In this document: positions 9,781 to 18,226 of the stretch, one piece after another
How the letters are laid out: each line of letters opens with the position of its first letter
Position numbering within the stretch: the stretch's first letter is position 1
Origin: JAPLJM01 sp963708515
GTDB lineage: Bacteria > Desulfobacterota > Syntrophia > Syntrophales > Fen-1087
Assembly (NCBI GenBank): GCA_963708515.1
Contig: CAVPSX010000015.1
Coordinates: 1-64,000 of the forward strand
Length of the DNA: 64,000 nucleotides
Reading direction: 5' to 3'
Notes under the pieces: generated by a model
Databases searched by the model: none
Seen by the model: only the letters and a program-made list of their open reading frames with translations
Told to the model about the DNA's origin: nothing
Translations under genes and position numbers: made by a program

Positions 9781-9868
9781 GGTATTGATACGCCTCTCTT
9801 TCCTTGCAATTCATGTCTCGTGCTGAAATAATCCGGATGAGGTTATTCCTCACGGTAAATACAATAAA
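9764..9868 (-). pseudogene. brnT: C-terminal remnant of the BrnT toxin
   Basis: Reading the minus strand one frame away from brnA gives FIVFTVRNNLIRIISARDM followed by a charged tail, ending in a TAA that overlaps the brnA start codon. This is the conserved C-terminus of BrnT (consensus: FTVR, then RIISAR, then a charged tail). Upstream an in-frame TAA interrupts it, and no N-terminal half with the catalytic residues is present. Only about 34 of some 90 codons remain, so no active toxin can be made. The overlap between toxin end and antitoxin start preserves the original operon arrangement. Confidence 0.7.
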
Positions 9869-10038
9869 TTAGAATAAATCAGCAAGAAATACATTTCCAG
9901 CAAGCATGTAAAAGTCGGATGAACCAGCAGTTATGCATGGAAAATGACGGCCTTCCATGCTATGAATCCATAGCTGCCCCAATACCGACGGGGCTCCTAT
10001 GATGCAAGCGCTCAGTAAGGATAATAAAGGAGGGAAAG

Positions 10039-12064
10039 ATGAAATCGATCAGCAATCTGGATGCACTCTTCAGACCGCGCAGCGTAGCCATGATCGGCGC
10101 TTCGGCCAGCCCCGGGAAACTCGGCCATGACATTCTCTACAATCTGATCCATGCCGGGTTCGGCGGGCCCATTTATCCCGTCAACCCCAAGGCGGATGAG
10201 CTTCTCGGGTTGCGAGTTTACAAGGATATCGCCTCCCTTCCGGCGCCTCCCGATCTGGCCGTTGTCGTCATTCCTTCAAGAATGGTTTCGGGAGCCATCG
10301 AGGAATGCGGCAAACTGGGAGTCAAGGCGGCCGTCGTCGTGACCGGCGGTTTTGCCGAAGCGGGGCCGGATGGAGAAAAGCTCCAGAAGGAGCTGGCGGA
10401 CATCGCCGGCCGCTATGGTGTTCGCGTCGTCGGTCCCAATTGCCAGGGGATCAACAGCCCGCACCATCATCTCTGCGCTTCCTGGCCCCTGATTACCGCC
10501 AGGGGCAAGATTGCCTTTGTTTCACAGAGCGGCACTGTCGGGGCGGCGCTCATCGACTGGGCCAGCCAAGATCAGATCGGTTTCAGCGTGTTTGTCAGTC
10601 TGGGCAACCGGGCGGACGTGGACGAGGCGGACTGCATCCGGTATTTCAATGAAGATCCGGACACAAAAGTGATCGCCATCTACATGGAAGGGGTCAAGCG
10701 GCCTGCCTTATTTCTGGAATCCCTTGAACGGGCGACGAAGCCCATCGTGATCCTGAAGGCCGGGCGGACGGCCCGCGGCCGCGTCGCGGCGGAAAGCCAC
10801 ACGAAATCCCTGGCGGGCGACGACGCCATCTACGGGGCGATCTTCGATAAGTACAAGGTTCATCGGGCCGACAACCTCGAAGAACTCTACGATTTTGCCA
10901 AGGCCCTGGCGTATATGGAAAAGCCTTCCGGAAAGCGCCTGCTCAATATTTCCAGTTCCGGCGGCGCGGCCATTCTGGCCATCGACGAGGCGGAGAAACT
11001 GGGATTCGAAAATCCGGCGCCGTCGAAAGCGCTGCAGCAGCGGTTGCGGGCCTTTCTGCCGGCCCACTGCGGGGTCAGCAATCCCATTGATCTCACGGGC
11101 GACGCCATCTCTGATCCCAGCCTTTACGCCAAAGTCATAGCCGCCGCCAAGTCGGACTATGACACAAGCGTGGTGATCTTCGGCGATCCCATTCACGGCG
11201 CGTCCGACATTGTCACCGGAAAAGGTGAACTGATCGTCTACTGCGGAGGCGCCGACGTGGAGCGTGAGGAAACCATACTGCTGCATCGCAAAGGGATTCC
11301 CGTCTATCCGACGCCGGAGCGAGGCATTCGGGCCCTCTACCAGCTTGTCCGCTTCGATGAAGCCCGGCCTGCAAAAAAAGCCCCGCATGCGGCCGCGCCG
11401 GAAACGGCTCTGAACCTCATGCCGGCCCGGAAGGCCGCCGCCTTGCTGAAGAAATACGGGGTTTCCGCCGTGGACGCAAAGCTGGCGCCGTCGTCAAAGG
11501 ATGCGGTCGCGCTGGCAAGGAAATATAAAAAACCGGTGGTTCTCAAGATTGCCTCCCCGGATGTGGCTCACAAAACCGATGTCGGCGGGGTCCGGCTCAA
11601 TCTGGCCAAAGCGTCGGAGGTCAAAAGCGCCTTTGAAGATATCGTGAAAAGTGTCCGGAGGAAGGCGCCGGGCGCGCGGATTGAAGGCGTTACGGTTTCA
11701 CCCATGGCCGATCCGGGCGGGCTGGAGATCATATCTAGGCGTCATCAAGGATCCCCAGTACGGGCCTGCCCTGATGTTCGGCCTGGGCGGGATTTTCACG
11801 GAAATTTACAGGGATGTGCAGTTCTGCCTGCTGCCGGGTACGGTTAATGAGTTCCGGCGCATGATCAGAGGCATCAAGGGTTATCCGCTGCTTTCCGGCG
11901 TTCGCGGCCAGCAGCCGAAGGACGAGAAGGCCCTGATCGGGATCATGAAAGCCCTGTCAAATCTGGTCAAGGACCATCCGGAGATCGACCAGATCGATCT
12001 GAACCCGGTTCTGGTTTATGAAGAGGGCGTGGCGGTGGTTGACTACCGGATTTATGCCCGGTAA
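10039..12064 (+). CDS. ADP-forming acyl/acetyl-CoA synthetase (fused alpha-beta), one +1 frameshift
   Basis: The enzyme interconverts acyl-CoA, ADP and phosphate with free acid, ATP and CoA, giving ATP by substrate-level phosphorylation. The CoA-binding domain is at the N-terminus (SVAMIGASASPGKLGHDI). A succinyl-CoA-ligase-like part follows, with the phosphorylated-His loop ESHTKSLAGDDAIYGA. The C-terminal ATP-grasp domain has KIASPDVAHKTDVGGV. Near 11736-11741 the frame moves by +1: GLEII is followed after one extra base by GVIKDPQYGPALMFGLGG, and the domain then runs normally to 12064. The total is one base more than 675 codons. A sequencing error or a recent lesion fits better than decay, because both sides are otherwise intact. 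The start has AGGAGGGAAAG. Confidence 0.88.
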
Positions 12065-12072
12065 GGGGGCCG

Positions 12073-12612
12073 TCATGGCTGTTGAATCAGCTTTTTCAGT
12101 TCCCCCGCGAAGACATCGTACATTTTCCGGCTGAACAGCACGAAGCGGACCAGATCAAGATCGCCGTGTTCCCCGAGGTAGTCCATGGCGGTCCTCAGGG
12201 CAATGCGGGCTGCCTCCTCGAGCGGATAAGCGTAAACGCCGGTGCTGATCGCGGGGAAAGCCAGGCTTTTCAATCCTCTGGCGGACGCCAGTTTCAGGCT
12301 TTCCAGATAAGCGCTTTTGAGCAGGGCCGCTTCTCCGCTACCGCCGCCCTGGTAGACGGGACCGACCGTATGGATGACGTATCGGGCCTTGAGGCTGCCG
12401 CCTGCGGTGATCACGGCCTGACCGGTCGGACAGCCGCCGATCTTGCGGCATTCCGACATGATGGAAGGTCCTCCGGCTGCGTGAATGGCGCCGTCCACGC
12501 CGGCCCCCCCTGCCAGCCTCGTATTGGCGGCATTGACGACAGCGTCCGTTTCCTGCAGGGTAATATCACCCTGAATGAGGGATAAAGTGGCGTTATTTAT
12601 TTTGATATCCAT
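12073..12612 (-). CDS. Macrodomain protein, O-acetyl-ADP-ribose deacetylase type
   Basis: The 179-residue protein is a single macrodomain of the YmdB/MacroD class, which removes ADP-ribose-linked groups. Visible motifs are LIQGDIT, VVNAANTRLAGGAGVDGAIH (the ADP-ribose and catalytic loop) and PAISTGVYAYPLEEAA (the phosphate-binding loop). The start at 12612 has AAAGGAG eight bases upstream; a longer frame to 12702 lacks support. It converges with the acyl-CoA synthetase, the two stop codons being eight bases apart. No partner ADP-ribosyltransferase is visible nearby. Confidence 0.9.
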   Translation of the reverse strand: MDIKINNATLSLIQGDITLQETDAVVNAANTRLAGGAGVDGAIHAAGGPSIMSECRKIGGCPTGQAVITAGGSLKARYVIHTVGPVYQGGGSGEAALLKSAYLESLKLASARGLKSLAFPAISTGVYAYPLEEAARIALRTAMDYLGEHGDLDLVRFVLFSRKMYDVFAGELKKLIQQP

Positions 12613-12796
12613 AGCCGGGCTCCTTTCCTGACCTTCCGTATAATGAAATGACGAAAAACTGTAAAGGAAAACTTGGCTGAGCCGACAGGAAAGCCTTTTC
12701 ACTTGAATATTGGGCTCTTAAATGATATACGTAAAATTATTTGTGTCCTGTTGATTGCGGGATGACCTCTGCCGGCAGGCCTCCTTTCCTTGATTT

Positions 12797-13198
12797 ATGG
12801 CATTGAACAAAAATAAGAGTACTGAAGATGTCCTTCAGGAAGAGTTTCTTCGGGAAAGAGCGGCTGTCTTGGGTCGGGCAGGGGATAGTGTTTCCAGGGC
12901 TCTCGAAAAATTGCACAGCATTGAAAACAGCCTGGAGGAAAGGATGGACCGGCTGGCGGAGATTGAACGGCTCGTCTCGCAGGATTTGACCGATGCCCGC
13001 AGCCTGAGCCAATTACGTCGTCAGATAGTTGCTGAAATCAATTGGGAGATCAGCAGATTCAACGGAGCTCGCGAATATGCCCTGATGAGGCTCTATTATC
13101 TGATCGTCACCCGTGAAGCGATGGGAATGAGGCGGCATCATTGGGTGGACCAGCACTACCGTGTACCGCCGCGAAAAAAACATCTGCAGGATGACTGA
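12797..13198 (+). CDS. Unknown 133-residue helical protein, coupled to pcm
   Basis: I do not recognise the family. The predicted protein is highly charged and helical, with a likely coiled coil from about residue 30 to 75 (LEKLHSIENSLEERMDRLAE) and a basic C-terminus. There is no signal peptide or membrane segment. Its stop codon overlaps the start of pcm (TGATG), so the two are translationally coupled. No good ribosome site precedes the ATG at 12797, so the true start could lie slightly downstream. Because it shares an operon with a protein-repair enzyme and a cell-wall protein, it may be a small conserved accessory protein, but no function can be given. Confidence 0.65.
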   Translation: MALNKNKSTEDVLQEEFLRERAAVLGRAGDSVSRALEKLHSIENSLEERMDRLAEIERLVSQDLTDARSLSQLRRQIVAEINWEISRFNGAREYALMRLYYLIVTREAMGMRRHHWVDQHYRVPPRKKHLQDD

Positions 13199-13851
13199 TG
13201 GACAGATATACAAAACAACGCATGAGGATGGTGGATACGCAGATCCACGCCCGAGGGGTCAAAGATGTACACCTCTTGAAGGTGATGCAAGCGGTTCCCC
13301 GCCATCTGTTTGTGGAAGAAGCCATGATGGATCAGGCCTATAACGACAATCCCCTGCCCATTGGTGAGAATCAGACCATATCGCAACCCTATATTGTAGC
13401 ATTGATGACGGAGGCGCTGTCCTTGACGGGAAAGGAAAAGGTGCTCGAGATCGGGACCGGTTCCGGGTATCAAACCGCCATTCTGGCACAACTTGCCGAC
13501 CGGGTTTTTTCAATCGAACGGATTGCATCATTGGCCGGCAGGGCAAGAAAAATACTCGATTACCTGCATGCCTTTAATGTGGCGATCCGGGTGGGAGACG
13601 GGACGTACGGTTGGAAGGAAGAAGCGCCCTTTGACGCCATCCTCGTAACAGCCGGCGCCCCCAAGGTTTCCTCCATCTTGGTGGGGCAGCTCAGCCTGGG
13701 GGGCAGGCTGGTCATTCCGGTGGGGAACCGCTTGACGCAGACCCTCATGAAGGTGACGCGCCTTTCCGATGATATCCACGATATCAAGAAGGAAGATCTG
13801 GGCGGATGCCGGTTTGTCGATCTCATCGGGGAGCACGGTTGGGAAAATTGA
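13198..13851 (+). CDS. pcm: Protein-L-isoaspartate O-methyltransferase
   Basis: The 217-residue enzyme methylates isoaspartyl residues in damaged proteins, allowing their repair. The SAM-binding motif I is VLEIGTGSGYQTAILAQL, and the N-terminal family features (RHLFVEEAMMDQAYNDNPLP and QTISQPYIVALM) are present. Length and order match the family. It overlaps the upstream unknown gene by one base and the downstream LysM/M23 gene by four bases (TTGA), so the three form a tight operon. In many proteobacteria pcm lies next to nlpD, and this arrangement repeats that pairing. Confidence 0.95.
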   Translation: MDRYTKQRMRMVDTQIHARGVKDVHLLKVMQAVPRHLFVEEAMMDQAYNDNPLPIGENQTISQPYIVALMTEALSLTGKEKVLEIGTGSGYQTAILAQLADRVFSIERIASLAGRARKILDYLHAFNVAIRVGDGTYGWKEEAPFDAILVTAGAPKVSSILVGQLSLGGRLVIPVGNRLTQTLMKVTRLSDDIHDIKKEDLGGCRFVDLIGEHGWEN

Positions 13852-15089
13852 ACACACATCCCCGTGAACGGGTCAGCAGATGGATGATTATTCTGATCAT
13901 CGGCTTCCTTTTTCCTGCCTGTTCGGGACAGCCTGTCAAATCGATGAAGACGTATCAGGCCAAGGGTATATATCACCACGTAAAAAGCGGAGAAACCCTC
14001 TACCTCATTGCACGGGCATACAATGTGAACGTGCAGGAACTGGCAGAAGCAAATAATATTCAAGACCCGAGCCGGATTGAAGCGGACAGTGTTATTTTTG
14101 TTCCCGATGCCAGGCAGGCGATCGATGACATCATCGCCTCGATGGATAAAAGGCGTCCTGCGACCGGCGACGTTGTGCCAAAAGCAGGTCAACCCGTGGT
14201 CAAGCAGCCTCCGGAAGGTGTCCGGGCGCCGGTGAAGCCGCCCGTCCGGGAAGCGACCATGCCGTCCCGAGCGGAAACACCCTCCGAGGCGACGGCCATG
14301 CGGCCCCGAACCGAAGCACCCCCCGGGGTATCGTCCATGCGGCCCAGAACGGAATCACCCATCGTGGTATCGACCATGCCGTCCCGAGTGGAAACACCCT
14401 CCGGGGTATCGGCCATAACGCCGCGAGTGGAAGCAACCCCCGGTATGTCGGCCATCCGCATCAAGCCGTCAAAGGTGCTGGAGCGTTTTCCTGAAGCATC
14501 CCGTGAAGGAGGCAAAGTCACTGCTCCCGTCTCTGAGAAAGAACCGCCTGCCCGGCATGCGGAACATACCTCCCTTGTGGTGCAAAAACCTGAACAGGTG
14601 CATGAGCGGGTAGATCCTCCACCCGCTGCGGCCGCCGAGGTATCCCAGGGCATACCTGAATCTCCGGTAGTAACCGCGCCGACGAAGGCAGATGGCGAGA
14701 CCCTTCAGTTTGACCGGAAGCGGTTTATCTGGCCCGTGAAGGGCAGGGTGGTCTCGCGGTTCGGAATCCAGCCGAATGGCATGTACTATAACGGGATTAC
14801 CATCGTTGCAGGGGAAGACAGACCGGTGGTTGCCGCCGCCAGGGGAGCCGTCATCTTCTCAGGTCTTCTGAAGGATTATGGAGAAACGATCATTATCAAG
14901 CACGAGGATCATTATGCCACCGTGTATACCCGCCTGGGGCAACGGAAGGTCAAACTCGATGATCGCGTCAAACAGACCGAGATGATTGGTTATTTGGGAA
15001 AAGGTGAAGAAAAAGGGGGCGGATCCCGCTTGAACTTTGAGATCCGCCATCACAACAAAGCGCGCAACCCGATGTTTTTTTTACCATAG
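13848..15089 (+). CDS. nlpD: NlpD-like lipoprotein: LysM plus degenerate M23 (LytM) domain
   Basis: The protein (about 413 residues from a TTG start at 13848) has a lipoprotein signal ending in the lipobox FPAC and a LysM peptidoglycan-binding domain (VKSGETLYLIARAYNVNVQE). A low-complexity linker of five 13-residue repeats follows, then a C-terminal LytM domain. The LytM catalytic residues are lost: the HxxxD site reads NGITIVA and the HxH site reads LNF. It is therefore probably a regulator of cell-wall amidases, like NlpD/EnvC, and not an endopeptidase. TTG at 13848 overlaps the pcm stop and gives a positively charged signal-peptide head; ATG at 13884 is the alternative. Confidence 0.85.
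   Translation: MNTHPRERVSRWMIILIIGFLFPACSGQPVKSMKTYQAKGIYHHVKSGETLYLIARAYNVNVQELAEANNIQDPSRIEADSVIFVPDARQAIDDIIASMDKRRPATGDVVPKAGQPVVKQPPEGVRAPVKPPVREATMPSRAETPSEATAMRPRTEAPPGVSSMRPRTESPIVVSTMPSRVETPSGVSAITPRVEATPGMSAIRIKPSKVLERFPEASREGGKVTAPVSEKEPPARHAEHTSLVVQKPEQVHERVDPPPAAAAEVSQGIPESPVVTAPTKADGETLQFDRKRFIWPVKGRVVSRFGIQPNGMYYNGITIVAGEDRPVVAAARGAVIFSGLLKDYGETIIIKHEDHYATVYTRLGQRKVKLDDRVKQTEMIGYLGKGEEKGGGSRLNFEIRHHNKARNPMFFLP
14259..14453 (+). repeat. Five tandem 39-bp repeats inside the LytM lipoprotein gene
   Basis: Five successive 13-residue units follow the pattern M/I-x-x-R-x-E-x-P/T-x-x-x-S/T-A/S/T. The first is MPSRAETPSEATA and the second MRPRTEAPPGVSS. They form a Pro-, Ser- and Thr-rich linker between the LysM and LytM domains. 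In-frame 39-bp repeats can gain or lose units by slippage, so the linker length may vary among strains. Confidence 0.85.
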
Positions 15090-15113
15090 AGGCGATGTGA
15101 TCCGGAAACACAT

Positions 15114-15294
15114 ACCGAAGAAAAACGGCTTCGCTGCGGCTCACAATCATTTTCGATATAAGATATTAGAATTCTTTAAAATATTTATAAAATCAATAAT
15201 TTAGTCATGGGGACATTTATGGAGTCGTGTACCTATAGCGAAAAATCTTTCATTTGCCGCTTGCGAACCATTTTTCTTCGGTTATGTAAAGCTC
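15114..15294 (+). repeat. MITE-like repeat, copy A
   Basis: About 180 bp, starting 25 bp after the stop of the LytM lipoprotein gene. The left arm (CGGCTTCGCTGCGGCTCA) and the right arm (TTGCCGCTTGCGAACCATTT) are imperfect inverted repeats of about 45 bp. The AT-rich centre contains TCAATAATTTAGTCATGGGG. It matches copies near 31.2, 33.0 and 53.4 kb. No coding capacity. The radical SAM gene starts just downstream. Confidence 0.8.
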
Positions 15295-15318
15295 TCAAAG
15301 AGTCAGGAGTTTACAAGA

Positions 15319-16467
15319 ATGTCATTTTCATTTGAACAGGGGCCCATCCGGCCGCCTAGTGAACATAGAAGTCTGCTGATCCGTGTGACCAGGAATTGTC
15401 CCTGGAACAAGTGCGCCTTCTGTCATTCCTACCGCAATGAGCGGTTTGCCCTGCGATCGGTGGAGGAAGTCAAACAGGACATTCAGTCGGCAGGTCGGAT
15501 TGCCGAAGAAATCCGTGCACTGTCGTGGAAATTGGGAGAAGGGGGGCATGTCAGCGAGAGGATCGCCAATGCCGTCTGGCAGCAGAACGAGCTCTATAAT
15601 GACCAGTTCCGCTCTATCGCCGCATGGCTTTACTACGGCGGCGAATCCGTTTTTCTGCAGGACGCCGATTCACTCATCCTGAAGACGAAAGATCTGGTGG
15701 AGATCCTTTCTTGCCTCAGAACGACATTTCCTTTGGCCAGGCGGATCACCTCTTACTGCCGTTCAAAGACGGCGGCCAGAAAGTCCGTGGAGGACTTCCG
15801 GCTGCTCCGGGATGCCGGCCTGTCCCGAATTCATATCGGCATGGAAAGCGGTTATGATCCTCTGCTGAAATTTATCCGGAAAGGGACAACGGCGGCGGAA
15901 CATATCGAAGGGGGCAGGAGAATCGTGGCGGCAGGGATTTCATTGTCTGAGTACGTGATCCCGGGGCTGGGCGGTACAAAATGGTCGAGGGAACATGCCC
16001 AGGAGACGGCCCGGGTGATCAATCAAATCAACCCGGCGTTTATCAGGCTCCGGTCGCTGCACGTTGTCCGTGACACAGATCTTTATGAACGGATGCAGAA
16101 CGGGGAATTCACCCCAGCGGGCGAGGAAGAGGTGTTGCACGAAATTCGCATGTTTATCGAGCACCTCGAAGGGATAGAGAGCACGCTGGTGAGTGATCAC
16201 ATCCTGAACCTTCTGGAGGAACTGGAAGGGACCTTGCCGGCGGACAAAGAAAAAATGCTGTCTCTGATCGACCGGTACTTTGCCTTGCCGTCGCAGGATC
16301 GCATCATCTTCCGTCTGGGACGGCGGAAAGGCCTTTACCGAAGCCTGGATGACCTTGACAACCAGAAAACATACCTGAAACTGAAACAGATTGTCGACGA
16401 ATATGTGTCGAAGGAGCCCGAGCAACTGGATAGAGACCTCAGAAGGCTGATGCATTCATATATTTAA
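15319..16467 (+). CDS. Radical SAM protein
   Basis: The 382-residue protein has the radical SAM cluster motif CPWNKCAFC near residue 28, which binds a 4Fe-4S cluster and S-adenosylmethionine. The barrel features YYGGES and GLSRIHIGMESGYDPLL follow. The sequence type resembles the Elp3/HemN-like uncharacterised radical SAM proteins that begin RVTRNCPWNKC. There is no second cluster domain and no B12 domain. It stands between a MITE-like repeat and the carD promoter and seems to be a single-gene unit. Substrate unknown. Confidence 0.85.
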   Translation: MSFSFEQGPIRPPSEHRSLLIRVTRNCPWNKCAFCHSYRNERFALRSVEEVKQDIQSAGRIAEEIRALSWKLGEGGHVSERIANAVWQQNELYNDQFRSIAAWLYYGGESVFLQDADSLILKTKDLVEILSCLRTTFPLARRITSYCRSKTAARKSVEDFRLLRDAGLSRIHIGMESGYDPLLKFIRKGTTAAEHIEGGRRIVAAGISLSEYVIPGLGGTKWSREHAQETARVINQINPAFIRLRSLHVVRDTDLYERMQNGEFTPAGEEEVLHEIRMFIEHLEGIESTLVSDHILNLLEELEGTLPADKEKMLSLIDRYFALPSQDRIIFRLGRRKGLYRSLDDLDNQKTYLKLKQIVDEYVSKEPEQLDRDLRRLMHSYI

Positions 16468-16473
16468 AAAAGA

Positions 16474-16502
16474 TTGACGAATGTGTAAAATCCTGGTAAC
16501 AT
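16474..16502 (+). promoter_or_regulatory. Sigma-70 promoter for carD
   Basis: TTGACG (16474-16479), a 17-bp spacer and TAACAT (16497-16502) lie about 38 bp before the carD start. The fit to the housekeeping consensus is good at both hexamers and at the spacing. It is likely to serve the carD and PIN/TRAM genes. Confidence 0.6.
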
Positions 16503-16539
16503 ATCAGGTTCAAATTTACAATGGCAGGTGGTGTGTACT

Positions 16540-17025
16540 ATGTTCAAGGTAGGGGATATGGCTGTTTATCCCGCCCAGGGCGTCGGTGTGATCGAGTCCA
16601 TCGAAAACAGGGAAGTGATGGGCAATAAACAACTTTTCTATGTCATGAAAATCATGGGTAATGGCATGAAGATCATGATTCCCATGAGCGGTGCGGATGC
16701 CGTCGGACTCAGGGAGGTGATTGCCCGGGAGGAGATACCAAAAATCTACGAGATCCTCAGAAACAAGGATGTGACCATCGACAAGCAGACCTGGAATAAA
16801 AGATACCGGGAATACCTGGAAAAAATCAAGACGGGATCGGTCTTTGAGATCGCCCGTGTGTTGCGGGATCTCTTAATATTAAAAACCGATAAGAATCTGT
16901 CCTTTGGTGAGCGCAAGATGATGGATACGGCCAAGAACCTGCTCATCAAAGAAATCTCGGTTGCAAGTAATGCTGAAGAGACCAAGGTTGAGCAGGATCT
17001 GAAAACCATTTTTACTTTTCAATAA
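16540..17025 (+). CDS. carD: CarD-family RNA-polymerase-binding regulator
   Basis: The 161-residue protein has the N-terminal CarD/TRCF RNA-polymerase-interaction domain (MFKVGDMAVYPAQGVGVIES) and a helical C-terminal DNA-binding part (SFGERKMMDTAKNLLIKEI). CarD proteins bind the polymerase beta subunit and stabilise open promoter complexes, especially at rRNA promoters. The ATG at 16540 is chosen because it sits behind GGCAGGTGG and starts the conserved domain; a GTG four codons upstream is less likely. Its own sigma-70 promoter precedes it, and the PIN/TRAM gene follows after 38 bp, as in other deltaproteobacteria and Firmicutes. Confidence 0.93.
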   Translation: MFKVGDMAVYPAQGVGVIESIENREVMGNKQLFYVMKIMGNGMKIMIPMSGADAVGLREVIAREEIPKIYEILRNKDVTIDKQTWNKRYREYLEKIKTGSVFEIARVLRDLLILKTDKNLSFGERKMMDTAKNLLIKEISVASNAEETKVEQDLKTIFTFQ

Positions 17026-17063
17026 ATAATACAAACATTTATAAAGAAAGGAGGTGATTATTT

Positions 17064-18071
17064 ATGACCGTAAAGATTCTTTTGGTCTTGGCTTGTTCTT
17101 TGAGCGGACTCTTTATTGCCAACATTTACTATGGTCTCCCGATTGCGATAATTGGTTTATTTATAGGATTTTTAATCGCTTTATTTGTTATCCAGATAGA
17201 AGAATCGATCCGGAAAGTATCATTACGGATCATCTTTGGCGGGGTTGTCGGGATGATCGTCGGCTTGCTGATCGCCTATCTGCTGGCCTATGGTTTGAAT
17301 TTTGTAAGCGTGGAAAAACAACAGATCGTCCCCTGGATTTATGTGTTACTGACAGGCATCATGGCTTATCTGGGCCTTTTGATCGGTTCGAAGAAAATTG
17401 AAGAATTCAGCTTTCGTGGCTTAGGTCAGAGTAGGGACAGCAGCGATCACCGGGTTCTCGACACCAGTGTCATCATTGATGGCCGGATTGCCGATATTGC
17501 CGATACGGGTTTTTTGCATGGCAATTTGATTGTGCCGCGATTTGTTCTGGATGAATTGCAGTATATTGCCGATTCCTCCGATTCCTTGAAGCGCTCCCGT
17601 GGCCGGCGAGGGCTTGATATCCTGAACCGGATGCAGCGAAGCGTCGGGATCCATATCGATGTTATGGATCAGGATTTCCCGAAATTAAAAGGGGTGGACG
17701 CAAAATTGGTCGCCCTCGCGAAAAAGATGAACGCCAAAATTGTAACCAATGACTTCAATCTCAACAAGGTTGCCGAACTTCAGGGTATAAAGATTCTCAA
17801 CGTCAACGAACTGGCCAATGCCCTCAAACCGGTCGTTCTTCCCGGTGAGACCATGTCCGTCAAAATCATCAAGGAAGGCAAGGAACCGGGACAGGGCGTT
17901 GCCTATCTTGACGACGGAACCATGATCATCGTGGATCATGCACAAAAGCATCAGGGGGCCAATGTCGAGGTCCTGGTCACCAGTGTCCTGCAGACAACTG
18001 CCGGCCGGATGATATTTTCGGAACTCAAGCACGTTACATCTGAAAAGAAGGTTATCGGGCTGGCGACCTGA
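17064..18071 (+). CDS. PIN/TRAM-domain membrane protein (YacL type)
   Basis: The 335-residue protein starts with four membrane helices (about residues 1-110). A PIN nuclease-like domain follows, with acidic residues in VLDTSVIIDGRIADI and IVTNDFNLNKVAEL, and then a C-terminal TRAM RNA-binding domain (about 275-330). PIN/TRAM proteins of this type lie beside carD and ispD in many bacteria and are thought to act on RNA at the membrane, but the substrate is not established. A very strong ribosome site (AAAGGAGGTGA) precedes the start. A clear terminator follows the stop. Confidence 0.92.
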   Translation: MTVKILLVLACSLSGLFIANIYYGLPIAIIGLFIGFLIALFVIQIEESIRKVSLRIIFGGVVGMIVGLLIAYLLAYGLNFVSVEKQQIVPWIYVLLTGIMAYLGLLIGSKKIEEFSFRGLGQSRDSSDHRVLDTSVIIDGRIADIADTGFLHGNLIVPRFVLDELQYIADSSDSLKRSRGRRGLDILNRMQRSVGIHIDVMDQDFPKLKGVDAKLVALAKKMNAKIVTNDFNLNKVAELQGIKILNVNELANALKPVVLPGETMSVKIIKEGKEPGQGVAYLDDGTMIIVDHAQKHQGANVEVLVTSVLQTTAGRMIFSELKHVTSEKKVIGLAT

Positions 18072-18085
18072 TCGGCACGCAAATG

Positions 18086-18116
18086 AGCCCGGGAAATCAA
18101 CCCCCGGGCTTTTTTT
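18086..18116 (+). terminator. Rho-independent terminator after the PIN/TRAM gene
   Basis: The arms AGCCCGGG (18086-18093) and CCCGGGCT (18103-18110) pair perfectly and are followed by seven T residues. It separates the carD-PIN/TRAM unit from ispD. Confidence 0.9.
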
Positions 18117-18226
18117 ATCAATCTCTTAAAACGGCCTGCGCCTCGATGCGTCGCACCCATCAGTTATAGGGCTCGCGTCTCAATCCGGGCGCATCTGTTA
18201 CGAGCCAAAAAGAGTATCCAGCAACC

